Source of the DNA: Citrus sinensis | Lineage: Eukaryota; Streptophyta; Magnoliopsida; Sapindales; Rutaceae | Reading direction: 5' to 3' | Assembly (NCBI RefSeq): GCF_022201045.2 | Contig: NC_068562.1 | Span: 19,498,501-19,562,500, forward strand | Length of the DNA: 64,000 nucleotides | Shown here: one piece after another, positions 36,181-47,800 of the stretch | Numbering within the stretch: position 1 is the stretch's first letter | Layout: each line of letters starts with the position of its first letter | Translations under genes and position numbers: made by a program | The notes under the pieces: model-generated | Databases searched by the model: none | Seen by the model: the letters and a program-made list of their open reading frames with translations, nothing else | Told to the model about the DNA's origin: nothing

Positions 36181-38090
36181 TAATTCTACCCACCTTGGTG
36201 TCATCTTCAGTTACAGTTCATTTTCCTTCATTTGAAAACATGCTAATGTTGCCGCTGCTGTTGTTGATACGTTAAACTTTTTCATAAAATACATCTGCAG
36301 CTTCATTAACTTGCAAGTGGATGCCGTCATTTCTCTTGTACACTTGATCTTGAGCACAACATTATAAGTAGATTATTTAATGTCGCAAAACTCCTAGATT
36401 GATATTTTCTGTCCTATTACTTGTTCATACCTACTAGATGAATGAAACTTTCATCCCTCATAAGAATTATTTCTTTATGACATTTAAATCTCTAATAAAC
36501 ATTTAATCTCATTTCTTCTCAATGTTAAAATGCGAATCGAGTTCATGCATGGACTTGTAGCAGGCCAATGCAGTCTAAAATACCGTTAACAAAATCTAAC
36601 TCCATTGATGAAATGAGATATTGTTGCATAAAATTATTATGGGATCCGCATAACTGAAAAAAATAGCTGTTATTATTTTTTATCAAATCTCTTCTTATCA
36701 CATCAGTTTATACACATTTGTTTGTCCAAAACTGTTTGTACCTATATCATTATTATTATTAAAAATTTTAAGGAACTCAAACACCAAAAATAAATTAGGA
36801 AGGAAAAAAGTGTCATTCATAATTTAAGTTCCACCTTTTCTCATTCTTGTTCATGTTTTGTCTATATTTCTATCAGCTAGCTTCAGAAATGATGCTAACA
36901 AAAATATTTTTTGCTTTTATTTTGCAAACTATCTCAAAGCAATTCATGGTATGAGCCATGAATAACAAAAAATTTGCTCATGTATACCAACTTCCGAGCA
37001 GGCTAAAAAACATATCAGCAACCAAAAAACACATGGCATTCAATGACATCTACATAGAAAATCTTAAGAAATTCCTACGTGAATTTACTCAAGAAAAACT
37101 CAAGGTCGTGAGAAATCCTAATCTAGTGATAAATTAGGTATAAGCAAATCCCACCTCAAACTCATCACTAGAGCAACAGAATGATAGGTAGGCAAGAAAT
37201 TATTGAAGCTTTCAATATACTATCACCATATCCAGATGAAGCATTCACTAAAATACCTAGAATCATGAATTAATTCTTAAGGGGCACTTTTGATTTTGAT
37301 ATTGATGCTTCGCAATGACATAGAACATAAAAATGATGACCTGTTGTTGAAAAATGTCACAAAAATTTTTCACTCTCATATTACTTCGTCTATCAAATTC
37401 TAAACTGATGCTCAAAAGAAGTATACTACCCTATGCAATCACAATGTGGACTCTAGAGACGCCCGGCAAATTCTTAAACAAGTGAACCTACCCAGTTGCT
37501 GTCCCATCCATGTTTTTACTCTTAGCAGCACACAGCAACCAGGAGCACAGGTATTCCCTGCTAACAGACTGGATTAACCGATTAAGAATGAGAAACTCAA
37601 TAATTGCAATGCTATTCCATTCATCAACTTGATAACCTAGAAAATGGACAATCTGGGCATGGAAATTACTAACAGGGGAGTACAGTGATCATTGATGAAT
37701 CTAAGGAAACCAGACAACTCAGTAAAACATGTGGATAGAACTTTCAGTAAACACCAGTGCAGCTGATAGATTTTTAATTTTAAAACAGAGAATATAATGT
37801 TAAGATAAATAGCACCACCTCCTCTCTCTCAATTTTTTTTTTCAACTTATCGCTAGATTTCCTAACTAATACATCTTCTCCACAAACCACTCAAAACTAG
37901 AAGCTACTCACATCAACTCAGTTCATTGGTAATAATATTAATATCCATTAGCCAGCAAAGCCAATTATCAAACCGACATCAACTACTGTAAATAAGCATG
38001 AACAGGCAGTGATATACCCACACTAGAAGGGAGATAACCTAGCGATCAAGTACAGGAGTGTTAAGCAAGTTGTGAGTAAAAACACTTATA

Positions 38091-38115
38091 CCAAAGTTAC
38101 CGCAAGTAACTTTGG
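38091..38115. repeat. perfect 10-bp hairpin
   Basis: CCAAAGTTAC and GTAACTTTGG are exact reverse complements around a CGCAA loop. The hairpin lies about 0.4 kb beyond the stop codon of the 87-residue protein gene. Confidence 0.8.
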
Positions 38116-38498
38116 TGATTATATGAGAAACACTTCTATGAGTGACCTAGTTATGTGATTATGTCTCATACATGGGTGTTAAAATCATAGATAAAAATTA
38201 TGTGCTAGCAAGCAAGATGTTAGGTGCTATAAATAATTAAATGTAATCATTTTAATTTATATGAGATTCAGCGCATAAATAGACATATAAATAGCAAACC
38301 ACACAAACAATAACACCATCAATTCATTCACTTTTACATCTTCCTTCAATGAAACTTGCAATTGTTGCTAAGGGCACCCGCATTTCGAGAACCCCCAGAT
38401 CGGAAAACAAGAAATTGTACGTGGCAAATTCAGTGATACAAATATCATTTATTATTCTTTACAACAACAAGAACAACAACAACAAAACCAAACCCAGA

Positions 38499-38851
38499 TC
38501 AAAGAGAACGCTTTGAGGAGGAACCCAAATGCCTCCACAAATATTTACCACTGGCCATGTCAACAAATGTCCAAAATCCCGATTCCAAAGCTAAACGAAC
38601 CTGCCACGTGTCAACATTACAATCATTCGTCAACAACCCAGAAACAAAAAACCAAATAAATAAACGAAATCCCAGAAAATATCAGAAACCTTGGAGCAGG
38701 GGGATTGATTTTTGGTGGTGTCGGTGCTGTCGTCGGCGTCCAGGAGAACATCGTCGGAAAGCTGTTGCTGTGGAGATTTGAGGTTTCTGATGACGAAAAA
38801 ACCGGCAAGAGTGGCGGAAAGGAAAATGAGGATCAGCCTTAGCGGGCACAT
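38499..38851 (-). CDS. conserved 87-residue one-helix membrane protein
   Basis: Two exons, join(38499..38600, 38690..38851) on the complement, joined in phase 0 at GT-AG sites, give 87 residues. The N-terminus (MCPLRLILIFLSATLAGFFV) is a hydrophobic helix, either a signal anchor or a membrane span. An acidic linker (DDVLLDADDS) follows. The second exon encodes the conserved GFWTFVDMASGKYLWRHL block. Databases often call such plant proteins 'methyltransferase-related', but nothing in this sequence is a methyltransferase motif. The length and both conserved blocks match what I recall of that small family. Its role is unknown. The start was chosen because the family begins at MCPLRLILIF; an in-frame upstream ATG exists at 38896. 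Confidence 0.85.
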
Positions 38852-41046
38852 TTCTCTTTCTCTTTCATTCAATTCAAAGATATTTTGTTTTTTCAATTCA
38901 ATTGAATGAATGAAAGAGGAAATGGTGAAGAAATAAAGAAAGTGGAGTTGAATGAAGCTTTCGCTTTTGTCAAATCCGTTTACTAATCGCTAATTTGCTA
39001 ACGAGCACACGTTCTTTTTATTAATTGTCATCGATAATGGGATTTGGTGAAATCATTCAATAATTGCATTTGACCTAACCAACCAATCTCAAGGGTATTT
39101 CCGGTGTTTTCATTTTAAGAAATTACTGTTTTTGAAGGATGACATTGGCAGTAAGACGGAATTATAGTGTAGGATAATATAATTAAATTTAATATAACTA
39201 TTATTTATATAATGTTTTTTAAAAATAAATAAATAAGTTATAATATTATTTATTTGTTATATAACAGTTTTGGTATCTCTAATATATCATAAAAATTTTC
39301 GTAAGTGGTGTATAAGAAATATGCTAGGACATACCTTAATGTATTATTTTTTGTAAAACTCTATCTTAAAATAAATATTATGGCATTACAATTCTAAATA
39401 TATTTTTGTTTAAACTCAGGAATATCGGCTTATTAAAAAAGGGGAAAAATTACTCACATTCTACAAAAGTTTATTAGGAGCTATTTAAATATATTAGAGT
39501 TGAAAAAATTACTCCTATATCACAAATTTGTTTAGACTTGCTTTGATGGTTTATAGTTGAAATCCAACACAAAATTTTAGTTACTAATCTAAAAAAAATA
39601 ATTTACTCCCGGATATAAAAACTCAAAACTCTCGGACTTAAAAAAATGAGGCAAGTGTGTACCTCCTTTTAAGTCAATGAATAGTTGACTTATGAATAAA
39701 ACCAAATAATAATAGAGTAATAATATAGTTACAAACTCTTGTATAAATTTATTTTGTACAAACTGATGTGGTATTAATTCATTGATTGAATTAAATATCT
39801 CTTGTTCTACATAATTTATTTTTATTATTTTATATTTTCATTCAACCAACAAATTAATGTCACATCAATTTATATAATATAAATTTATACAAAAATTTGT
39901 AATTGTACCATCACTTATCACAATAATATGTTTTAGATGGTATTGGAAGAGTGAGAGCGGAATATGAGGATGGGTCCAGTTATTTTGCACACTTGCAATG
40001 TAGCCCAAAACTTTTCTTTGCAATAACTATTAGTTCTTAAAAAGTAAGGGTAAAAAAAAGCATAATTATTATTTTACTCTTTGAATTCCTTGTTAATCAT
40101 CCGTTCTTATTTATTTGCTAAGTTATTAAATTAGAGAACTGAACTGGGAAACATTGATTAGTTTGTTGTTTTCTCTGTTTTTATTTTCCTGTTGATTATA
40201 ACAACAAAATTGAGCAGAGTATTGGCAAAATAACTATACCTTGTCTAGTGATTTCATGTACATTTGGTAGAATATGTGGAGACTAATAATGAATTTATTA
40301 AATTATTAATTAACATTGATATAATTCATGTAAAGATCTCTAATAATTTTGTTGATTTGATTTTTATGAGCTAAAATGAAAAGAGATTCCGTGTTTTTTT
40401 TAACTTAAAAGATAGAAACAAATAGAGAAAAGTTTCTCTAAATGGTCAAAATTTAAAAAAGTTGTTCAATGTCAGTTAAAACTTTTTTCATATTTGGCCA
40501 AAAACTCATTTTTTTCATGCTTTTCATAATAATAATAATAATAATAATACAATTTGAGATGAGCAAGTTGTTTTAGTAAAGTTGTTCAATCAAATTCAAT
40601 ATAGTTTCAACAATTACTCAAGCTTTTTTTTTTCCCGTCATTAATAATTGAAACTTTGAGATTGAAGTTGGGACATGAAAAGGATTAGCGTGAATATGGA
40701 GAGAGATAAAAGTTCAATCCATAGCCATTATACAAAATAAAAAATAAAAATTGTCCATCACATTAATTGATTGATTAAAATTGGCTAAATTAAACTGACT
40801 ATTATTGAGAGACTCACACCTGCAGCAAAATCAAACCAAATTAGCATAGTCATCGAATTTAATTAATTGATTTGCTATAAACTCCTCTTATTATCTTTGA
40901 AAATTCAAAAGTTTAAAATTACATACAAAAATCTATCCATAGAGAGAGAGGAGAAGAAGAAGAAGAAGAAACAAGATTAAATAAAGTTAAAAAAGTGAAA
41001 TGTGGAGCAGGAGAGGGATTGATAAGAAGAGAAAAAGTTTTAAAAT
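38852..41046. other. promoter region and AT-rich intergenic sequence
   Basis: Upstream of the 87-residue protein gene. There is a CT-rich leader just above the start (near 38852-38870 on the plus strand) and no other gene. An (ATA)n run lies near 40531-40550, and GA-rich and AAG repeats near 40942-40972. Confidence 0.45.
39715..39906. mobile_element. MITE with long terminal inverted repeats, copy 2
   Basis: Closely similar along its full length to 24412-24603, including TTGAATTAAATATCTCTTG and ATTTATTTTTATTATTTTAT in the centre. The arms contain CTTGTATAAATTTATTTTGT on the left and ATAAATTTATACAAAAATTT on the right. Confidence 0.65.
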
Positions 41047-42245
41047 CTACAATGGGCATTCGACTCAATTTCGGTTTGGATTGAATTTTGAAAACTGATT
41101 GGATTGAAATTCGGATAGGATTTAACCCAATCCGGATCGCTTTATAATTTTCACAAACCCATCTCTCTCACGCTCAAAGTATCAAAACAAAATTGAAAGA
41201 AAAAATACTTCTTCTTCAGTCTTATTTGAGATTTAAGTACTGTAACTTTTAAGTTACAAGAAAAAAATTATAACTATAAATAAAAGTTAATAATATATAA
41301 TAAATATAAATTTTAAATAATAATTTTAACAAAATTATTAAAAATATAATAGATTTTCTATTTTCCTTAAAAAATCATATTAACATACCTTCCAAACTAC
41401 AACTATTAATGTTTACCTAACACTTCATTATTTAAGTTATAACTGTCTGATCTCAATTCTAAACAGACCATTCTTCTTCCACTGTTGCAACTCCCTCTAC
41501 CATCGTCTTCTTTAGCTACTGCAACCCCCTTTACCCGCCCTTGAAGCCCCAGAGGCGGAGCGGCTGATCTCTCCATTCATCTTTGAAGTCGCCACCATCT
41601 TCATGCTGTTGTACCTGTCCCGCCGTCATCTTTGTGAGCCACAATTTTAAGTGTTACTTAATCTTTTTGATTGATTGTAGTTAACTTTTTATGTTAATTA
41701 TTAAATATATAATCTTGTAAATATTAATTAGTTAAGTTCAATTTGATTTTTGATAGGATTCGAGGGAGAACAAATATGTAGGGTTAGGGTTAATAACCTA
41801 AATTAAACTTTTTTTTTAATATATTACAATCAGAGAGCTATTGATATTTATAATCAGAAACTAGTTGGGACTCTTATAAATAATTATATTACAGTACAGT
41901 CCGAATGTCAACCCTCACTTCAAGATGGAGGGAGGTCTTACTCTCACTATTAATATTAGAGAGAGATCGATTCTACTTCAATGTGAGGAGTCTACTAAAC
42001 CCCATTATACAGGAGAATCAAGTTCCAGTGCTAACCCTGCGCTAGGACTTGAATCCGTGAGTGTGGCCAATGAACTACGGGCCCTTTGATAACAACCTAA
42101 ATTAATCTTGAATTTATAAAAGAACCAACTTAAATTCGATTTGATTTGATTTAGAATTCAATTCAAACTTGATTGGATTAAATTCTTCAAATCAAATGGG
42201 TTGTAATTCCAACCAAAACTCAATCTGAAACCCAATTTACCCACT
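41047..42245. mobile_element. probable degenerate non-autonomous element, host of a nested SINE
   Basis: The outer zones carry dense TTTGGATTGAATT/AATTCAATTCAAAC words in opposite senses (41047-41150 and 42120-42240). The edges read AATGGGCATTCGA and, in reverse, GAGTGGGTAAATTGGG. The layout resembles the hAT-like elements in the window. No target duplication was established. A SINE is inserted at 41807-42093. Confidence 0.45.
41807..42093 (-). mobile_element. tRNA-derived SINE (minus strand) with 12-bp target duplication
   Basis: On the minus strand the head reads GGGCCCGTAGTTCATTGGCC. It includes an A-box (TAGTTCATTGG, 42067-42077) and a B-box (GGATTCAAGTCC, 42045-42056), and the tail ends in poly-A (poly-T on the plus strand near 41809-41817). 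AACCTAAATTAA flanks it at 41795-41806 and 42094-42105, read as the target duplication. Confidence 0.82.
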
Positions 42246-43983
42246 CCGTATAAGGTAACACCGGGCCGGGCAAGATATTCTGTCGGCATAAAGTTGAGAA
42301 AAATAAAGTTTAGAAGCAAATGTGAGATGTTTTGGTTTCAACATTTCTTTGTCCTTACAAGAAAAAAAAATAGAGCTTTTCTTTACGAAGAGTATTTCAA
42401 ATATAATTTGAATCTTTTCATGGGTGTCATTTTCAAGCAACAAGAACTCAACAAACAATTTTCTTTTGTGTCAATGGTCGTTCTCCGTCTTTATTAGTAT
42501 TTTTTATTTAAAAAAAATAAAAAATAGTGTTTGAAAAATAGTTCCAAACACCACCATATTAAAGTCTAAATAACTTGAAAATAGTGTGAATCCAAAAATA
42601 AGTTAGGTATTGCATCTTTTAATAGATAAATTATAAAGTCAAAGAGATGGAATATACACCAATTATATTCTAAAAAAATGCTAATTATGTTCCTCCAATT
42701 CTCCAAGCACTCATTTTTAATTTTATTCATACAGTGGTTTTTTCATGGGCTGCTAGCTGTATGTAGACCCCACGCTCACAATTCCACAAATAGAACGACT
42801 AGGTCCACACAATTAATCACTGAAATCAATATTTTCAATAAAATTCGGTAAGTTCTTGGATGATAAAAATTTTTGAAACTTACAAAATTTAAGAAATTTG
42901 CCATTTTTTTCCCTAAATATTTGTTTAATTTGTCAATGCTTAGCTTCTTCGAGTGGGCTTTTACATTGGTAATCTTACTTTTGTTGGAGTGGGGATTACA
43001 TTATTGCCATGTATTGACAAATGACTTGTATTAATAAATAAGTTAATTTTAAAATACTATTTTCGTGAATTTATTTTTTTTTCAAATTGTTATACTTATT
43101 TTTTAAAACCTCAATTTACTGATTATTTTTGTTAAAACCAACAAAAGTTTATCTTCGTAAGGGGAAATATTTTTCTCTTTATTAATGAGCACCCCCATTT
43201 TTCTCTTATCTTTTAATCAATTCACAAGATAAAAATCCAAAATTTACCCATTACAAATTAACAATCACAGAAATGAAAAAATATGCAGCCATCAGCCTCC
43301 CATCACTTCTGTATCAAGGCGTTTCCAGAAATAATAACTTTAGCCAACTAAACAACTGTAATTGTATCATCATAAATCAAGACAATTTCCTCACTCTCTG
43401 CTCAACTAATATGAAATATTCCAAATACCAATCTGTGCATTTTTTCCCACTGACTCGATAGGCATCTGTCAAGATCACATCAAAATCATCCAACGTTTCT
43501 ATAAACTCACTGCAGCCCTTGAACCGGCTTAAAAGCTTTTATTAGCCAGCAATACTTTCCTGCTATGTTTGACTGGGAAAAATAGGCTAACAGATCATGT
43601 CAATCAACACGAGCACTTCTGCAACACTAAGCATCAAATTGCACAAAACTTCACCTAAAGAGTTTCAAATAAATATAGACATTCTGCTCCGCAGTTCCAA
43701 TCTACCATGTTTAATTGCTTATATCTGCAGAGAAGAACGGTTGTTTGATTAATCAAATATAGTTTAGTGAATGATAACATGCAAAGTATACATATGAAGC
43801 TACTAAACAACCAGCAAATTCCCTAAATTTAATTGAACACATGTAATTATAAATATTATAATACACTTGGTTTCAAGTCATTCCAAGCACATTCAAAGAA
43901 ATGGTTATTAGTTCAGGGCAAAAGTCTTCGCTTCTAGATAAACCCAACCAACCCCCCCCACCCCCTCCTCTCTCTCTCTCTCA
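42246..43983. other. AT-rich intergenic sequence
   Basis: No gene recognised. Open frames near 42237-42497 and 43273-43461 have no domain or splice support. A C-rich to (CT)n tract lies at 43952-43982, next to the hAT insertion. Confidence 0.45.
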
Positions 43984-43991
43984 TTACACGG

Positions 43992-44731
43992 TAGGCTTGG
44001 CAAAATCCGGGTCCGGTCCGGGTTTTGGTGTTGCCCGGGACCGGACCGGATGAGAGAAATGCAAACCCGGACCCGGGTTAAAACCCGGTTTTTCCGGGTG
44101 CGGTCCGGGCTTGAGCCCGGCACCTTCCGGGTCCGGGTTTTGATCCGGGCTTTTTAAACCCGCATGTGATAAATTTAATTTTTTTTCAATTTTTTTCTTC
44201 AATTTTTTTTTAAATTTCTCTAACAATACAAATTTTAAAAAAGAAAATAATCAAATAAACTCATTCAATTTCAAATTTTAAAAAAGAAAATAGTCAAATA
44301 CAAATATATAACACATTAACAATACAAATTTTGCACAAATGATAAATAAAAATTATTTCAATCTACTTTTTAATACCTAAATTTATCCAATTTCTAACTT
44401 AAACTCATTCAATCTATATATAAAATAAATAAATTAAATTCAACAACACAATAATTACACAATAAATTTAAATAACATCCAATATATCATAAATTCATAA
44501 TTATATATTTATATATAATATATTTATTTTTTTAAAATTTATTTAAAAACCGGGTCCGGTCCGGGTTCCGGGTTTTTTGTGTTGAACCCGGACCCGGGAC
44601 CGGAAATGTCCGGGTTTGAGAATTTCAAACCCGGATCCAGTTTTTATATGCATGCGGTCCGGGTTTTGCCCGGACCGGATTGGCCGGGTCCGGGCCGGGT
44701 CCGGTCCGGGCGGGCTTTTTTGACACCCCTA
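43992..44731. mobile_element. non-autonomous hAT-type element (740 bp) with CCGGGT subterminal repeats
   Basis: The ends are TAGGCTTGGCAAAA on the left and, as reverse complement, TAGGGGTGTCAAAA on the right. TTACACGG is repeated exactly at 43984-43991 and 44732-44739, an 8-bp target duplication. The outer 150-200 bases of each side are packed with CCGGGTCCGG-like words and are very GC- and CpG-rich, around an AT-rich centre. Open frames through it are artefacts. Confidence 0.93.
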
Positions 44732-44805
44732 TTACACGGTTATAACTACACCAAAATATTAAATCCACAATTCATGACTTCCATGGTAAGAGATATTCAC
44801 CTTAA

Positions 44806-47800
44806 TTAGACCTTGGCAAACCGAGCTATCTTAGAAAGCACTGTTCTTAAACTTCGAATACCAGCTCCCGATTTGGAGCTTACCATCATCTGAAGATTAA
44901 TCAAAGACACAGCATTCAGGATGCTTCCTTGAATTATAAGCATTAGAGAATATTACCAAACAGTATTTGACAACGAGCTTCTTCATTCATACCACAGGTT
45001 GAACTAGAGAATTATTTGCCTTCAGGCTCTGCAAAATGAGATAAAAAGAGAGAGCTGTTAGTCCCAAAGGTAAGCATGCTCCTATTAGAACAAAATTGTC
45101 AACCACATAAGTAAAATATCACCTCTTCAATTTGCATTGCACGGCGTGCCACATCAATTGGGAACACTGTATCTGTCTTGGTTAATACAACCTGGTATTT
45201 AGTTTGAGATCTGCAAAGTTGATAATGAACATTATAAATATGCTCATGTGCAATACTTCTATATTATTTCTTTGCAACAAGAATTATGCACTACCACTGA
45301 TGTAGCAGAGCCTTGCTGCATGAATTAAACATAAGGCTGAAAAAAGACTACTTCACATAATTATACTATCAACCACCATCAAAGTAGTATCAATTTCATA
45401 TTCCGCTTTTCAATCCAGTTTTAAGAAGCATCATGAATGTAAAAAGTTTACACCCCACCATTTACAAATGCTCAAAAGTATCAATCTCCAGGATATCAAC
45501 CCATACCTTTCCATCAGACTAATAAGTTCATGATCTCTTGGCTTCACGCCCCATTTTGTGTCAATGAGAAGACATACTCGTTTTAGACTAACTCTGGTGG
45601 AAACATACTCCTTCACCTGTAAGGTTTTTCAACAGTTTTTGGAGAAAAACATCAACTGGAATCTTTGATTCAACTCATTAGAGGATTGCAGGCAGCAAAA
45701 CAAAATTAGAGAGCAAGTGTATCTCATTTGCCATCGAAATCTCTAACTCAATAGCCCATGCACATACCAACCACCACATCCATTCAATATGTATTTGAGC
45801 ATTTGAAGTACACCTAAAAGAATAGTAAAAAGACAAAGACATTTATCTGAAAATATATTGTCTAACAGAATCCTTTTGATGCTGCCTAGAACAAATGAAA
45901 GTGGGAAGCAAAGGTACCATCAAGATAATAATAAGTTCAATAATAAGTTCCAATTTAATCCTTCCCTATTTGTGTGTGCATACAGCCTCCCAGAGATCAG
46001 TCCACAAGAAGTTGTCCAAAATGAGGAATCCTAACCTTTTGCCATCGAAATCAATTCAATATGTATTTGAGTATTTGAAGTATGTCTAAAAGAATAGTAA
46101 AAAGACAAAGACATCTATCTGAAAATATATTATCTAACAAAATCCCTTTGATGCTGCCTAGAAGAAATGAAAGTGGGAAGCGAAGCTACCATCAAGACAA
46201 TGAGATCCAATCTAATCCTTCCCCATTTGTGTGTGCATACAGATAGGTCCGCAAGAGGTTGTGCAAAACCATTTTGATACATAGAGATAGTTCCATGGGG
46301 TTACCAAAATAATAATTATCCTGGTCCTCACCCTTCAATGTTCAGCAACAAAAAATAGGTCCTATTTTTAAGGTATGACCATGCAAGTTCTATCTTATTC
46401 AAGCATTAAATGATAACAAGTAATTCTGTTAATAAACTTTCTCAGAAGTATAAAATTATTACATTAGTGTAAAAAATGTAGATAAGAAAGCAGGTACATG
46501 ACCAAAAATTTCTGTAAGAAATACTCACAAGCTCCTCCCAAGCATCCTTAACCTCCTCTTTTGCATAAGCAAAACCATACCCAGGCAAATCAACTAGGCA
46601 GAGTTTTGTTCCCAGCTTGAAGAAATTAATGGTCTGCAGAAGAATGTTGTGGTATAGAAATTTCAGCCGTTAAGTGTTCTTATTATAGAAATTCTGAAAA
46701 ACTGTAAGCTTTATCTGTGAGAAATGAAGCACCTGAGTGAGACCTGGTTTATCTGACGTTCGTACTACACCCCATTGTCGTGTTAGTGCATTTAGCATAG
46801 ATGACTTCCCAACATTCGACCTTCCTAATGAGGGAAAAGGCATTTGTCACTCCTTATTTCTCAGAAAGGGTATATACATCTAAAGCATGCAGTACTTTGT
46901 AATCTGAATCATGTTATCGATCAATTAAAATTTTCAGAAGAGTGAAGCTCATCCATCAAACAATAAACTTGAATCAAACATCACACAAAGTATAAAAATC
47001 CTCGCACTGGACTATGCTTTTTCAATACATCTTAGTTACATCAGTTTCAATCATATAATTGTGATTTCTGGTACAGTCATTCTTAATCATTGAATCTGTA
47101 AATCTACCACATGGGTCCAAAATAAATTAGAAAAGTTTGAAACTGCAAAATTTTGATTCAAAACTAACAGAACTTGGGGCCTAATCTTAAAAAAAGAAAT
47201 AAAAATTAAAATCAGGCAGGGATATTTAATATTCTACCTGCAAATGCAATCTCTGGAAGATCAGGAGCTGGAAACGATGATGAAACCTTTGCAGCAGCAA
47301 AGAATTCCAATTTGTTCCTAAATATCTATAAGAAACTAGTTAGAACGAGATTGATAAAATGAAAAACCAATCACTAGTCTACTAACAAGCAACTTTAAGC
47401 TTGCTTTTATGTTGACATGACAAATAATAATGAAGGAATCACCGTAAATATGAGAAACATTCAAATAAAAACTGAAGGTGCTCATCATACAAACTTACAT
47501 TTTCTTCAATGCACTCTCTTTCAGAGCTAGTTGAGAAGGGGATATTATCTAATGGGGCAGAAAGCTCAACGTTATAGCCAGCCCTCCGCAGCTCTATCGG
47601 GCGTCTTCGGCCCAACAACTGTCAGGGAAAATATCCAGAATCATAGTACAGTAAATGGAATGTATGCAATAGATATCAAAGTGAGCCTAAGAACCTCAGA
47701 GATTACTAATAAAAATTACATTATCTTCCACAAATGAAAGGATAGAGGGACTGGGTTGTATCGCACGGAATTGTGCATTCTTTGACATTTCAACATTCTT

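Larger units (their letters stand above)
35401..38498. other. intergenic sequence between the SLX1 and 87-residue protein genes
   Basis: About 3 kb with no recognised gene on either strand. The right-hand 2 kb is less AT-rich and could be 3' UTR or an unrecognised non-coding transcript. It contains a tRNA-like remnant near 36.1 kb and a hairpin near 38.1 kb, listed separately. Confidence 0.4.

Noticed and set aside
43908..44809. Pro/Gly/Arg-rich open frames
   Set aside because: They are translations of CCGGGT repeats in the hAT-type element at 43992-44731.
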